A stretch of 64,000 bases of DNA from Gammaproteobacteria bacterium (GCA_021647705.1 JAKIUF010000017.1:1-64000); one strand, 5' to 3'. Counted from the stretch's first letter, positions 45,092-54,623 are shown. Notes: generated from the sequence alone by a model not told the origin. A program made the numbers and translations.

Positions 45092-45739
45092 ATGAAAATT
45101 ATTTTGTTGGGTGCCCCAGGGGCGGGTAAAGGAACGGTGGCAAAAGTTTTGACGGAACTGGATGGTTCCGTGCAAATTTCAACGGGTGATATTCTGCGCG
45201 GTGCGGTGCAGGCAGGCACCGAGCTGGGTAAGAAGGCTGATGCATTCATGAAAGCAGGGGATTTAGTGCCGGATGAGTTGATCATGGATATTATGAAAAA
45301 CCGTTTACAGGAACCGGATTGCAAAAAAGGTTTTTTACTGGATGGTTTTCCTCGTACTATTCCACAGGCGGAGGCTTTGAAGACCCTGTTGGGTGATTTG
45401 GGGATTGCCCTGGATATGGCGGTCAGCCTTGAAGTCCCGTGCGAAGAAATTCTGAATCGTCTGACAACACGTCGGACTTGCGAAAATTCGGCTTGTCAGG
45501 CGATTTACAACACAATAAGCAGCCCGACAAAAATTGAAGGTATTTGTGACAAGTGTGGCAGTAAGGTGGTGCAACGTGAAGATGAAACGGAAGAAGCCAT
45601 TAGTCGTCGTCTGGAAACCTATAATGAAAAAACAGCACCGTTGATAGGGTATTACAAAGAGGAAGGATTGTTGATGTCCGTCGAAGCGACGGTGACTGAT
45701 GAGGTGGTTAAAGCAATCCAGGATCGCCTGAAATCCTGA
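45092..45739 (+). CDS. adk: Adenylate kinase with Cys-rich lid
   Basis: Interconverts ATP + AMP and 2 ADP. It is 215 residues with P-loop GAPGAGKGT (residues 7-15), DGFPRTIPQAEAL, and the lid region. The lid carries cysteines in RRTCENSACQ and GICDKCGSK, a likely structural zinc site. Many enterobacterial lids use other residues here, so this is the zinc-lid form. GGGGGAGAG precedes the ATG. A terminator follows. Confidence 0.96.
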   Translation: MKIILLGAPGAGKGTVAKVLTELDGSVQISTGDILRGAVQAGTELGKKADAFMKAGDLVPDELIMDIMKNRLQEPDCKKGFLLDGFPRTIPQAEALKTLLGDLGIALDMAVSLEVPCEEILNRLTTRRTCENSACQAIYNTISSPTKIEGICDKCGSKVVQREDETEEAISRRLETYNEKTAPLIGYYKEEGLLMSVEATVTDEVVKAIQDRLKS

Positions 45740-45760
45740 AAACCGATGAATTGCATAAAG

Positions 45761-45797
45761 GCCGGGCCCGGTATATCGTTAGCGGGCTCGGTTTTTT
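45761..45797 (+). terminator. Intrinsic terminator after adk
   Basis: CCGGGCCCG and CGGGCTCGG (one mismatch) form a GC-rich stem followed by seven T. Confidence 0.85.
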
Positions 45798-45868
45798 TAT
45801 GACGGCGATAATTTATAGCGGTTAATTTATGTCTGACTCTGCTGTATCAACCAGGGAGGAAAATTACC

Positions 45869-46273
45869 ATGTCTACATTCATGTCTACACTACGAATCTT
45901 TGTGCTGGGAATTGTTGCATTGGGACTATTGAGCAGTGTTGCTGTTTTTGCAGGAAGTGATCATGAAAAGTCGGCCACTTATCAAATGGCAGAAATCATG
46001 CACCGTTTAAAACATTACCCCAGCCCTGCGGGTAAGGAGGTGTTGAACAAAATCACACAAGCTGCGAACACAACGGCAAACGAGCGCACCATTGCAACGG
46101 CAATGCTGAATTTACAACATAAAGTGGTCAGCAGTGATGTTCCAAAACTGGAAGCCGTTATTGCTGATAAAAAAGCAACAGTCCATGAACGTGAATTGGC
46201 CAGCATTGTGCTAAGCCTGGATCACCGTCCTACCAAGCAGGATAAAGCCAAGCTTAAGGCGATGATGCAATAG
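45869..46273 (+). CDS. Hypothetical exported protein
   Basis: This 134-residue protein has a signal peptide (hydrophobic residues 9-27, cleavage likely near VFAGS). The mature part is helical, with three repeating segments that each contain a NERTIATAMLNL- or HERELASIVLSL-like stretch, suggesting an internal repeat of about 35 residues (HEAT-like). I do not recognise a family. GGGAGGAAA lies nine bases before the ATG. Confidence 0.6.
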   Translation: MSTFMSTLRIFVLGIVALGLLSSVAVFAGSDHEKSATYQMAEIMHRLKHYPSPAGKEVLNKITQAANTTANERTIATAMLNLQHKVVSSDVPKLEAVIADKKATVHERELASIVLSLDHRPTKQDKAKLKAMMQ

Positions 46274-46400
46274 TTTTTGTTTTCCCTCTATCCTGGGCGT
46301 TTGCTCAAGAGCTTTTTTTGTAAAAGATTGGCTTTGTGAAAAATAAGGTTTAGAGATTCAGTGTGTACTACAGAATGTGGAAACAAAAAATACAGTGTCT

Positions 46401-46488
46401 GTTACGCAGAGGTCGCAGAGACACAGAGGCGCAGAGTTTTTAGTGTTTTTCTCTGTGTCTTTGCGCCTCTGTGACCTCTGTGTTTACA
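46401..46488. repeat. CGCAGAG-type dispersed repeat, copy 2
   Basis: Two arms of CGCAGAGG/CACAGAGG units face their complements across TTTTTAGTGTTTTTC. The same AGTGTTTTTCTC centre occurs in copies at 44888 (inverted) and 50070. Confidence 0.7.
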
Positions 46489-46585
46489 AGCATCAGATTT
46501 GGCAAAGCGGCAGATTTCCAGGCAGCCCCAATTTTTGAGGGGTATCTTCATTTGTGTGCTGGCTGGGTCTGAATAATAAAAATCC

Positions 46586-46704
46586 AACGCAAAGGCGCGA
46601 AGACGCAGAGAGCGCAAAGAGTTAGAGGATAACGAGCAAAAGATATAAAAAAATCTCAAATGCTGTGAATCTCTGCTTTCTCTGCGTCTTCGCGCCTTTG
46701 CGTT
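46586..46704. repeat. CGCAGAG-type repeat with perfect 26-base arms, copy 3
   Basis: The left arm starts AACGCAAAGGCGCGAAGACG; the right arm is its exact complement over 26 bases. Interior 67 bases, no ORF. It is the most intact fold-back of the family. No gene is seen between 46274 and 46818. Confidence 0.85.
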
Positions 46705-46818
46705 AGGTTTTATGAGTCTGTGATTCGTGGTTGAGGAACAGCCCGTTTCACCGAATGTAAATCAATGATTTTTTGGGCAGTTTTGTCATTCACATTGATG
46801 TGCCAGAGGAACATAAAC

Positions 46819-47961
46819 ATGTTCATTCATCGTGTAAAAGGTTTGCTAGCCACTGTGGTGATTACAGTGGCATTGATACCTTTTAGTGCGTTTAGTGTGG
46901 ACACGGTTAAAACCGATGATTATTCGCTGCGAATAAATACGTTGACCACAGGCCTGAAGCATCCGTGGGGACTCGCATTTTTACCGGATGGCCGCATGTT
47001 GGTGACGGAGCGTGCAGGGCGTTTGCGTCTCATTGCTGCAAATGGTGTGCTTGATCCCAAGCCCATAGCAGGTTTGCCTCAAATTGAGGTGGGTGGTCAG
47101 GGTGGTCTGCTGGATATTGCTCTCCATCCGGATTATGCGAAAAATGGTTGGCTTTATCTTTCCTATGTAGCATCAAACAAACACGGTAACGGTACTGAAG
47201 TGGCACGTTTCCGGCTTGATGGTTATCGCCTCAAAGATTTTCAGCATATTTTTCGTATGGAGCCCAAACTGCCGGGGGGACGCCACTTTGGTTCGCGACT
47301 GTTGTTTGACGAGCAAGGCTATCTTTATATCACGCTGGGTGATCGTGGTAACAAAGAACGCGCACAGCAATTAAGTGATCATCTGGGGACTGTCGTTCGT
47401 TTGCACGATGACGGCAGCATACCTGCCGATAATCCTTTTCGTCTCCATCGTAATGCCAAAGCGGAAATCTATACGTATGGAAATCGTAACGTACAGGGAA
47501 TCACCCAAAACCCCTGGACCAAGGCAATCTGGATGCATGAACACGGCCCCCAGGGCGGTGATGAAGTCAATGTGTTGCAGCCGGGGGTAAACTACGGCTG
47601 GCCGGTGATCACTTATGGTGTGAACTATGGCTGGGGTACCCGGATTGGCGAAGGCACCGCGAAAAAAGGCATGGCTCAACCCATTCATTATTGGGTACCC
47701 AAATCCATTGCACCTTCGGGGATGACTTTTTATAAAGGTGACCAATTTCCTGACTGGCAGGGTGACCTGTTCCTCGGTGCATTGCGCGATCAAATGCTGG
47801 TGCGGCTAGAAATTGATGGTGAAAAAGTGATAAAGGAAGAACATATCCTGAAAGGCAAATTAGGGCGCATCCGTGATGTTAAAACGGGAGCCGACGGTTA
47901 CCTTTATCTGCTTATCGATGCCGACAATGGCAAGTTGGTCAGACTGGAGCCTGCGAAGTAG
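46819..47961 (+). CDS. PQQ-dependent aldose sugar dehydrogenase (YliI/Asd-like)
   Basis: This periplasmic six-bladed beta-propeller enzyme oxidises sugars with PQQ. It is 380 residues from the ATG at 46819 (AGAGGAAC upstream), with a signal peptide (1-27). Family markers are LKHPWGLAFLPDGRMLVTER, GQGGLLDIALHP, GNRNVQGI, WMHEHGPQGGDEVN, GVNYGWPVITYG and APSGMTFY. The catalytic-base histidine of the family fits MHEHGP. The ATG of the TonB receptor follows the stop by one base, so the two are an operon. Confidence 0.9.
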   Translation: MFIHRVKGLLATVVITVALIPFSAFSVDTVKTDDYSLRINTLTTGLKHPWGLAFLPDGRMLVTERAGRLRLIAANGVLDPKPIAGLPQIEVGGQGGLLDIALHPDYAKNGWLYLSYVASNKHGNGTEVARFRLDGYRLKDFQHIFRMEPKLPGGRHFGSRLLFDEQGYLYITLGDRGNKERAQQLSDHLGTVVRLHDDGSIPADNPFRLHRNAKAEIYTYGNRNVQGITQNPWTKAIWMHEHGPQGGDEVNVLQPGVNYGWPVITYGVNYGWGTRIGEGTAKKGMAQPIHYWVPKSIAPSGMTFYKGDQFPDWQGDLFLGALRDQMLVRLEIDGEKVIKEEHILKGKLGRIRDVKTGADGYLYLLIDADNGKLVRLEPAK

Positions 47962-47962
47962 G

Positions 47963-50011
47963 ATGACGTCAAGGCGTACATGTTATGCCGTGTTGTCCGC
48001 TGTTTGTTTGCCCTGTATTGCGGTTGCACAAACACCAATACTCTCGGAAGAGCCACTGCGTATTACGATCACTGCGGGGCGACTCGATAACACATTGGCG
48101 GAAACGCCAGCAGCAGCCAGTGTGTTGACCGATGATGCACTCCATGGTGGGCGTCAGCAACTTGGCCTGGATGAAGTGCTTGCGGGTGTCCCCGGTGTTT
48201 TCGCCGTTAATCGTTATAATTTCGCACAGGATCTGCGTCTGTCTATTCGTGGTTTTGGTGCTCGCGCTAACTTTGGTATTCGGGGTGTGCGCATTCTGAT
48301 CGACGGTATTCCAGCGACGACACCGGATGGTCAATCCAGCGTCGATGATATCGACCTCGATAGCCTGAAACGCATCGAGATTATCCGTGGTCCCGCCGGT
48401 GCGCTTTATGGTCCTTCTTCAGGTGGCGTGCTGAGTCTGGAAACTCGTCAAAGTATGACCACCCCATATGTCGAAAGCAGCATCAAACGTGGAGCCTACG
48501 GCGTTGATGCTGTTCGTTTTGAAGGTGGTAATACGCATGGAAATCTGGGGTATGCACTCAATGTATCCCGCTTCCGCATAGCAGGTTATCGCGCGCAATC
48601 CGCAGCGGAAAGGGAGTTATTTAATGGCCGGATTGACTATGATCTCAAAAATGGTGGTGAACTGACGACGACGTTTGCATCACTCGACGCGCCACTGGCA
48701 CAAGATCCGGGTGGGCTCACCGCCGAACAAGTCCGCGCTGATCCGCGTCAGGCTGCGCCGATTAATCTGCGTTTTGATACCGGCGAGTCCGTGCGCCAAC
48801 AGCGCTTTGGTTTGCACACTCGTCATCCTCTTGCCGGTGGCGCTGAATTGCGCTTAAGCGGTTACTTTGTGCAGCGCGACTTTGCCAATCGCCTGCCATT
48901 CAATATGATCGAACTTGATCGGCGTTTTGGTGGTGTTGGTGTGGAATACCAGCGTGGAACACAGTGGGCAGGTGTATTTGGGCGGTTGCTACTGGGTGTT
49001 GATGTTGATTATCAAAGTGATGAACGCCGTCGTCGCGCAAACCTGGATGGTGTCGCAGGTGACTTGCGCTTTGATCAACGCGAGCGCGTGATGAACAGCG
49101 GAATTTTTATCACTCACGAACAGCAACTGACACAACAACTGCGTCTGGACACCGGCTTACGTTATGACCGTCTGCATATTGCCGCCGATGATCGCTTTTT
49201 AAATAATGGGGATGATTCCGATGCCGTCAGTTTTGCACACTGGAGCCCGAGCATCGCATTACTCGTGCAACGCGACAGCGCAACCCAGCTGTACGCCCGT
49301 ATTGCAACCGGCTTTGAAACACCCACTACGACCGAACTTGCCCGTATTGATGGCAATGGCGGTTTCAATAATACCTTAGACCCGGCAACGTCCGTAAACT
49401 ATGAGCTGGGTGCTCGTATTATGCCTGTGCCCGATGTACATATCGAAGCCGCAGTGTTTCAGATCGATATAGACGATCAACTGATTCCTTTTGAAATTGC
49501 CAGCTCACCGGGTCGCTTTGCTTTTGAAAATGCAGGTCGTTCGCGTAATCGCGGTTTGGAGACGGCGCTCTCCCTGGGCAAATACACCGGATGGGGATTG
49601 AAACTGGCGTATACTTACTCGGATTTCCGTTTTATCACATTCACCGATAAAAACAGTGTGGCGCTGGATGGTAATAACTTCCCTGGCGTGCCTATGCACT
49701 TATTTAATCTGGAATCACGGTATCGTTATTCTTCCGGGGTTTATGTGGTTTTTGAAGCGCGTTATACCGGTCGCTATTACGCGGATAATCTCAACACCGT
49801 CAAGATTGCTTCATCCATCAATAGTGGCCTGCGTCTGAGTTACCCGCATTTTGTGGGTGGCTGGCGGGTTAATATTTCCGGCGGTATTAATAACCTTTTT
49901 GATGAGAGCTATTATTCTAACGTGCGCCTGAACGCCAATGCAGGGCGTTACTTCGAGCCTGCGCCAAGCCGTCATGGGTATTTTGAATTTGGTGTCAGTC
50001 GTGATTTTTGA
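47963..50011 (+). CDS. TonB-dependent outer-membrane receptor
   Basis: This 682-residue protein starts at the ATG at 47963. It has a signal peptide (1-22), a plug domain (residues about 30-150, with LSIRGFGARANFGIRGVRI and IEIIRGPAGALYGPSSGGVL) and a 22-strand barrel ending in FEFGVSRDF. Spacing of one base from the sugar dehydrogenase suggests joint regulation. The ligand is unknown; receptors for PQQ, sugars or iron chelates are all possible. A larger frame overlapping the dehydrogenase is not used. Confidence 0.92.
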   Translation: MTSRRTCYAVLSAVCLPCIAVAQTPILSEEPLRITITAGRLDNTLAETPAAASVLTDDALHGGRQQLGLDEVLAGVPGVFAVNRYNFAQDLRLSIRGFGARANFGIRGVRILIDGIPATTPDGQSSVDDIDLDSLKRIEIIRGPAGALYGPSSGGVLSLETRQSMTTPYVESSIKRGAYGVDAVRFEGGNTHGNLGYALNVSRFRIAGYRAQSAAERELFNGRIDYDLKNGGELTTTFASLDAPLAQDPGGLTAEQVRADPRQAAPINLRFDTGESVRQQRFGLHTRHPLAGGAELRLSGYFVQRDFANRLPFNMIELDRRFGGVGVEYQRGTQWAGVFGRLLLGVDVDYQSDERRRRANLDGVAGDLRFDQRERVMNSGIFITHEQQLTQQLRLDTGLRYDRLHIAADDRFLNNGDDSDAVSFAHWSPSIALLVQRDSATQLYARIATGFETPTTTELARIDGNGGFNNTLDPATSVNYELGARIMPVPDVHIEAAVFQIDIDDQLIPFEIASSPGRFAFENAGRSRNRGLETALSLGKYTGWGLKLAYTYSDFRFITFTDKNSVALDGNNFPGVPMHLFNLESRYRYSSGVYVVFEARYTGRYYADNLNTVKIASSINSGLRLSYPHFVGGWRVNISGGINNLFDESYYSNVRLNANAGRYFEPAPSRHGYFEFGVSRDF

Positions 50012-50069
50012 TGATGCTCGGGTATTCAGTGTGTACACATAAGAATGTGGGGACAAGAAACAGGGTGTT

Positions 50070-50127
50070 TGTTACGCAAAGACACCAAGTTTTCAGTATT
50101 TTTCTCTGCGTCCTCTGCGTTTATAAC
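50070..50127. repeat. CGCAGAG-type dispersed repeat, copy 4 (inverted)
   Basis: TTACGCAAAGACACCAAG, then TTTTCTCTGCGTCCTCTGCG and TTTATAACACGCCAC. The last piece is the inverted flank of copy 1 at 44875. The arm content is reduced. Confidence 0.6.
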
Positions 50128-50146
50128 ACGCCACTTATCGGTACCA

Positions 50147-51217
50147 CTACAATCGAATGCCTAAAGGATCATCGGGATCAATACCGTCCATGAAACGTTT
50201 TTTGCGGTCGCTATTTGTGGTTTGGTAAACACGACCTATCCAGTTGTTGATCATCGCTTCCCCAGTGTCATGCCAGGTATTGTGAAGATGTGAGCGGATC
50301 AGTTCTTCCGGAAATATGGGCAACGATTCCTTGCGTGTTTTTGCTGCGACCAGCCGGGACTTATGCTCAAGCAGAATGGCTTGCACCTGCTGGCTGAAAT
50401 AATTGTTGGGGAAGGGGGGGTAACTGTCCCGTTTATCATCGATAAACAACAGAACTTCCCGTTTGTATTCCTTTAACAGACTGTTGATATCGTATTCCGG
50501 GTGCCCCTGAAAATAAACAATACGAAACAGGTCTTCACTGACCGCAAGATGTACGCCTGCATCAGGGCTTGCAACCAGCACACGTAAACCGGCCTCTTCA
50601 AACTGTTGCTGCGTAATTTCGTTATAGCGGGAATGGGGTACATCAAAACGTGTGTTGATATCGTTGACCAGTGGATGAGAGCGATCAATGACCTCGTGCT
50701 GAAATACACCCCAGCATTTTTCAGCCAGTTTTTTCCGTTTTTGCTGATGCCGGAATTGTACAACGGCATGGGTGGCCAGACAGGAACACAGTATGGATGT
50801 GACATTGTTATAGCCCCAGTCGATGACCTCAATCAGGGGCTCCCAAAATGCCTCATCCGCCAGATTGGGTTGAGTGACGTTGGCTCCGGTGATAATGAGT
50901 GCGTCCAGTCCCTCTGCCTTGATGGCGTCAAATGTTTCATAATATTGACTGATGTGCGTAGCCGCCTTTTCACCTCGCGGTAATTGCGGCAGGGTGAACA
51001 GGTGAATATAAAATTGTGCGATTTGATTGCTCTCGCTGACAATGCGCAAAAACTGCCGTTCGGTCGCTTCAAGTGCCGCATCCGGCATCATGTTCAGCAG
51101 GCCGATATGCATTTCCCGAATATCCTGTTGTCGGGCACGGGCTGGGTCCAGCACAGAGTCTCCCTCTTTACGAAGGCGGGTAAACGTTGGCAATGATGAG
51201 TTGGCGACCAGCGGCAT
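50147..51217 (-). CDS. metA: Homoserine O-acyltransferase MetA
   Basis: First step of methionine synthesis: acyl transfer from succinyl-CoA (or acetyl-CoA) to homoserine. It is 356 residues, somewhat longer than E. coli MetA (309). The nucleophile is the second cysteine of TSILCSCLATHAVVQF, and the catalytic His-Glu pair is in FQGHPEYD. The N-terminus IGLLNMMPDAALEATERQFLR is typical of the family. Acyl-CoA choice cannot be read safely. It lies 26 bases downstream of the ATPase gene on the same strand. Confidence 0.93.
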   Translation of the reverse strand: MPLVANSSLPTFTRLRKEGDSVLDPARARQQDIREMHIGLLNMMPDAALEATERQFLRIVSESNQIAQFYIHLFTLPQLPRGEKAATHISQYYETFDAIKAEGLDALIITGANVTQPNLADEAFWEPLIEVIDWGYNNVTSILCSCLATHAVVQFRHQQKRKKLAEKCWGVFQHEVIDRSHPLVNDINTRFDVPHSRYNEITQQQFEEAGLRVLVASPDAGVHLAVSEDLFRIVYFQGHPEYDINSLLKEYKREVLLFIDDKRDSYPPFPNNYFSQQVQAILLEHKSRLVAAKTRKESLPIFPEELIRSHLHNTWHDTGEAMINNWIGRVYQTTNSDRKKRFMDGIDPDDPLGIRL

Positions 51218-51243
51218 GGAGGTTTCCGGGTTATTTGCTTGAG

Positions 51244-52101
51244 TTATTTAATGGAATTGTTTTTTCGAGCAATGGCAGTAGCGATCAAATTGATGAAGTC
51301 ATTCTCTGTTTGAACTTTCGCCAGCTCATCCGTGCTGATGGTATAGCCGTATTCTTTTGCGATAGCTTCATAACGCGGAATACGCGAATGAAACAAGCGG
51401 GGGAAAACCCAGCGCACAAATTCATCCGGGTTAATCAGGGCAATATACGGCAGATTATTTTCTGACATGTATATTTCAAGCTGCTCATCAAGAAAAGTCT
51501 CACGGTAATAAAGCGGTTTGGGGTCATTTTCGGCACGCTGAATCAGCTTTTTTTCATCCTGTTTGCTGGCTTGAATGTAAAGAATAAGCGTGTGTCTGGC
51601 CAGGGTTTCAATGACGGTGGGGTCATCAAGTTCACAGGCGCTGCCACCCGCGTCATTGATAAAGTGTTTGTAACCATAAATATCCTGTGCCTTTTGAATG
51701 AATGTTGGTACATCGTTCATCGCGGCAATTTCGGCGTCCCTGTGCAAGTGCTGGCGACGTTTAAACTCATTCAGACTCAAACCATCCTGCTCCGGGTTAC
51801 CCAGCTTTCCCATGAAACTGGCCACCGGTTTCAAGTGATCCACAGTGATATTGTTACAGATATAAATGGAATCTGACTGTAAAAGGTCACGTAAAAATGG
51901 CACCTGCATGGCCTGTATTTTAATATTATCGAGGATGGCTTCATCCAGGTAATGCGTGCCAATGCGATAATCCGCAGAATAGTGAAACCAGTCACTCTTC
52001 CTGAGAATGGACGCCAGACGTGTTTTACCCACGCCGGACATGCCCAGCAGAGTGATTCGCTTGTGTTCCGTCGAGAGAAATTGCTGTGGGTTGAATTCCA
52101 T
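51244..52101 (-). CDS. P-loop ATPase of unknown role
   Basis: This 285-residue cytoplasmic protein has a Walker A motif GMSGVGKT at residues 20-27, then SADYRIGTHYLDEAI. A later FINDAGGSACELDD may supply the Walker B-like acid. It resembles small nucleotide-kinase-like ATPases found in gammaproteobacteria, with no known substrate. It is probably cotranscribed with metA, though the link may be positional only. Confidence 0.7.
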   Translation of the reverse strand: MEFNPQQFLSTEHKRITLLGMSGVGKTRLASILRKSDWFHYSADYRIGTHYLDEAILDNIKIQAMQVPFLRDLLQSDSIYICNNITVDHLKPVASFMGKLGNPEQDGLSLNEFKRRQHLHRDAEIAAMNDVPTFIQKAQDIYGYKHFINDAGGSACELDDPTVIETLARHTLILYIQASKQDEKKLIQRAENDPKPLYYRETFLDEQLEIYMSENNLPYIALINPDEFVRWVFPRLFHSRIPRYEAIAKEYGYTISTDELAKVQTENDFINLIATAIARKNNSIK

Positions 52102-52398
52102 TGATTGCCCCGGTTATACATCGCTTTAGTGAAAGAATGCGTACTATATCGTATTGTTTCTTTGGCTCACAGCAATCGGTTGATTGGAGCGAGAAACCCT
52201 GGTTCGGAAATCAGGAAAGCGCATGAAGCATTGAGTGTTCAAACATGGGCGTAGTGCTGAAACAGAGCATCGTGAAATGCTCAGGCAAACCTTGTAGGGA
52301 ACAAAGCAAAAATCATTTACCTGTGTGTTGATATCGATACTGAATGATATCCGGAAAAACAAAAAAGCCAATGAAAGGTGCTTAAAAGGGATGACGGT

Positions 52399-52427
52399 GC
52401 TATTGTTAAACAATGTTAAACAGTAGC
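52399..52427 (+). promoter_or_regulatory. Probable ParD operator
   Basis: GCTATTGTTAAACA and TGTTAAACAGTAGC form an imperfect palindrome 20 bases upstream of the antitoxin start, as expected for autorepression by a ribbon-helix-helix protein. The gap 52102-52398 shows no gene. Confidence 0.55.
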
Positions 52428-52446
52428 AAAGGATGGAGTAACAACC

Positions 52447-52713
52447 ATGTTAGGTGTCCGATTAGATCCTGAGCTGGAACACCGCCTAGCGGTGCTGGCA
52501 AAAAAGACCAAACGCTCAAAAAGTTACCTGGCTAAAGAGGCTCTGCGAGATTACATCGACCGGCAGGAGAGTCAGGAACGGCGGCGGCAGGAGACTCTGG
52601 AGCGCTGGGAAGCCTATGAACAGGGTGGGGAAACCATCGGGCATGATGCCATGGTGGACTGGCTGGAATCCTGGGGTGAAGATGAGGAGAAAGCGTGCCC
52701 GGTTATCAAATAG
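52447..52713 (+). CDS. parD: Ribbon-helix-helix antitoxin (ParD/RelB-like)
   Basis: This 88-residue protein has an RHH fold at the N-terminus (GVRLDPELEHRLAVLAKKTKRSKSYL cut here by position, residues 3-28) and an acidic C-terminal tail for toxin binding. GGAGTAACAACC precedes the ATG. It overlaps the toxin gene by 19 bases. It would repress its operon with ParE and block the toxin. Confidence 0.85.
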   Translation: MLGVRLDPELEHRLAVLAKKTKRSKSYLAKEALRDYIDRQESQERRRQETLERWEAYEQGGETIGHDAMVDWLESWGEDEEKACPVIK

Positions 52714-52994
52714 AATGGTTGCCGGATGCTGCCTGGGATGTGGCCCGATTACGAGAATTCATCAGGAAAGACAATCCCCTTGCTGCCAAAAAAGCCAGTC
52801 AACGTTTGTTGAGTGCGGTGAAAATCCTGCTTAAAAACCCAGAAGTCGGGATGCCTGGCCTCGATGAAGCCTGTGACATGTTCAGGGATTTATACGTTCC
52901 ATTTGGTCAAGGAGGCTATACCATCCGCTACCGTGTTGACCAACACATTATTCTCATTGTCCGGGTTTGGCATAGTCGGGAAGAGCGTGGCTGA
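52695..52994 (+). CDS. parE: ParE/RelE-family toxin
   Basis: This 99-residue protein starts at a GTG that overlaps the antitoxin. It has the ParE/RelE layout: IEWLPDAAWDVARLREFI, the NPLAAKKASQRLL helix, and the C-terminal strands RDLYVPFGQGGYTIRYRV and ILIVRVWHSREERG. The H-S-R-E-E-R end is the usual ParE active or binding end. Gyrase poisoning or mRNA cleavage cannot be told apart here. Confidence 0.87.
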   Translation: MPGYQIEWLPDAAWDVARLREFIRKDNPLAAKKASQRLLSAVKILLKNPEVGMPGLDEACDMFRDLYVPFGQGGYTIRYRVDQHIILIVRVWHSREERG

Positions 52995-53046
52995 TGTTGC
53001 CATATCGTATTGTTTCTTTGACTCACGCCAACAGCGTCCTTAATTT

Positions 53047-53850
53047 TTAGCCTATTTTTTTTAATTTCGCCAGCGTTTTATTAATGACCCGTGATGCCGC
53101 CACATTTCCAAACGTTGCTGTGACGGCAGTGGTCGATCCATATCCCAGTGAGCAGTCCAGTGAAATACCGTGAATGCCGGGCTTGGCATGGCTGACGCTG
53201 CCATCGGGCTTCGGGTACACCGGCTGCTGGCTGGAAAATACACATTCAATACGAAAGCTGCGTTTGCAGTTGCGTGGAAAATGATATTCGCTACGCAACT
53301 GTGCCCGGACTTTGGCGGCGAGTGGGTCATTGTAAGTGCGCGATAAATCCTTGACCTGAATCGCCAGTGGGTCGGTGAGCCCACCCGCACCCCCGGTGGT
53401 GATGACTGGAATTTTATTGCGTCGGCAATGATAAATGATGGCAGACTTGAACTTGATGCTATCGATGGCATCGATCACATAATCATACTGGCGCTCAGGT
53501 GACAGGTAATCTCGGATGTTTCTTGTTGTCAAAAAATCATCAATGATCCTGCAATCACAATGGGGATTGATACCGGCAATACGTTGTTGCAAAACGGCAG
53601 ATTTTTTTTCATCCAGAGTGGTGTCCAGCGCGGGTAATTGCCGGTTGATATTGCCTTTGCTCACGGTATCGTAATCGATGAGTGTCAGCTGACCGACACC
53701 TGTGCGCGCCAGTGTTTCCACCGCCCAGGAGCCCACACCGCCCAAGCCGATAACACAGACATGCATTTGCTGAATCACATCCGCAGCAGCTTGTCCGTAA
53801 AGGCGTTGAATGCCGCCAAAGCGTTCGGCAAAATCCTGATTTTTTGTCAT
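53047..53850 (-). CDS. tcdA: tRNA threonylcarbamoyladenosine dehydratase
   Basis: TcdA (CsdL) uses ATP to cyclise t6A37 in tRNA to ct6A. It is 267 residues of the E1-like/ThiF fold, with GLGGVGSWAVETLARTG as the nucleotide loop, DYDTVSKGNINRQLPA, and VIDAIDSIKFK. Length equals E. coli TcdA. It overlaps the upstream TatD gene by four bases (ATGA type), so both are read together. Confidence 0.93.
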   Translation of the reverse strand: MTKNQDFAERFGGIQRLYGQAAADVIQQMHVCVIGLGGVGSWAVETLARTGVGQLTLIDYDTVSKGNINRQLPALDTTLDEKKSAVLQQRIAGINPHCDCRIIDDFLTTRNIRDYLSPERQYDYVIDAIDSIKFKSAIIYHCRRNKIPVITTGGAGGLTDPLAIQVKDLSRTYNDPLAAKVRAQLRSEYHFPRNCKRSFRIECVFSSQQPVYPKPDGSVSHAKPGIHGISLDCSLGYGSTTAVTATFGNVAASRVINKTLAKLKKIG

Positions 53851-54623
53851 GTATTTGTCCGGGAGAAATCCAGCACAGCTTCGGCATTGGCCGTTGTTTG
53901 TGCGGCGATTTTACTGATGTCTTCGGTGCGTAGTTTTGCTAATGCCTGAAGATATTCGGGTAAATATTCGGGACTGTTGCGTTGCCCGTGATGACTGGCA
54001 CCTGCCATATCCGGTGCATCGGTTTCCAGTACGATGGCTTCCAACGGTAATTGTTGGGCCAGACGATGCAGTTTATGTGAACGCTCAAAGCTTAACATGC
54101 CACCGAATCCCAGTTTAAAACCCAAGTCGATGTATTGATATGCCTGTTGCAGGCTGCCGTTGAAGGCATGACAAATACCGCCGGTAACGGTTGTTTTGTG
54201 CAAGCAGGCAAGTACCGCGTCATGTGATTTTCGTACATGCAGCAATACCGGGAGTGCCGCATTGGCGGCCACGGCAAGTTGCGCTTCAAACAGGGTTCTC
54301 TGGCGGTTTTGATCCAATGTTTGGCAATAAAAGTCCAGACCGATTTCACCCACAGCGATGGGGCGGTATCGTTTGACGTATGCGGTTAACGTGTCGATAT
54401 CATCGGGGGCATGTTGTTCCAGGTAGATTGGATGCAGGCCGAAGCTGGCGTACAGGGCAGGGCTTGATGCGCAGGTTTCCCGTAGTTTATCCCAGGTATT
54501 CGCCATAATGCCGGGCACGACGATATGTGAAACCCCGACGTGTAGACATTGTTCAAGCACGGTGTTGCGATCAGCATCAAATGCGGCAACATCAATATGT
54601 GCATGGGTATCAATCAGGTTCAT
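53847..54623 (-). CDS. TatD-family metal-dependent hydrolase (DNase-like)
   Basis: This 258-residue TIM-barrel protein has the TatD metal-site motifs: DTHAHIDVAAF at the start, AVGEIGLDFY, LPVLLHVRKSHD, GICHAFNGS and LETDAPDM. It is a member of the TatD/YcfH/YjjV group (putative DNases or aminopeptidase-like hydrolases). Which paralogue it is cannot be settled without a tree. The gene starts 160 bases from the divergent Sel1 gene. Confidence 0.9.
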   Translation of the reverse strand: MNLIDTHAHIDVAAFDADRNTVLEQCLHVGVSHIVVPGIMANTWDKLRETCASSPALYASFGLHPIYLEQHAPDDIDTLTAYVKRYRPIAVGEIGLDFYCQTLDQNRQRTLFEAQLAVAANAALPVLLHVRKSHDAVLACLHKTTVTGGICHAFNGSLQQAYQYIDLGFKLGFGGMLSFERSHKLHRLAQQLPLEAIVLETDAPDMAGASHHGQRNSPEYLPEYLQALAKLRTEDISKIAAQTTANAEAVLDFSRTNT

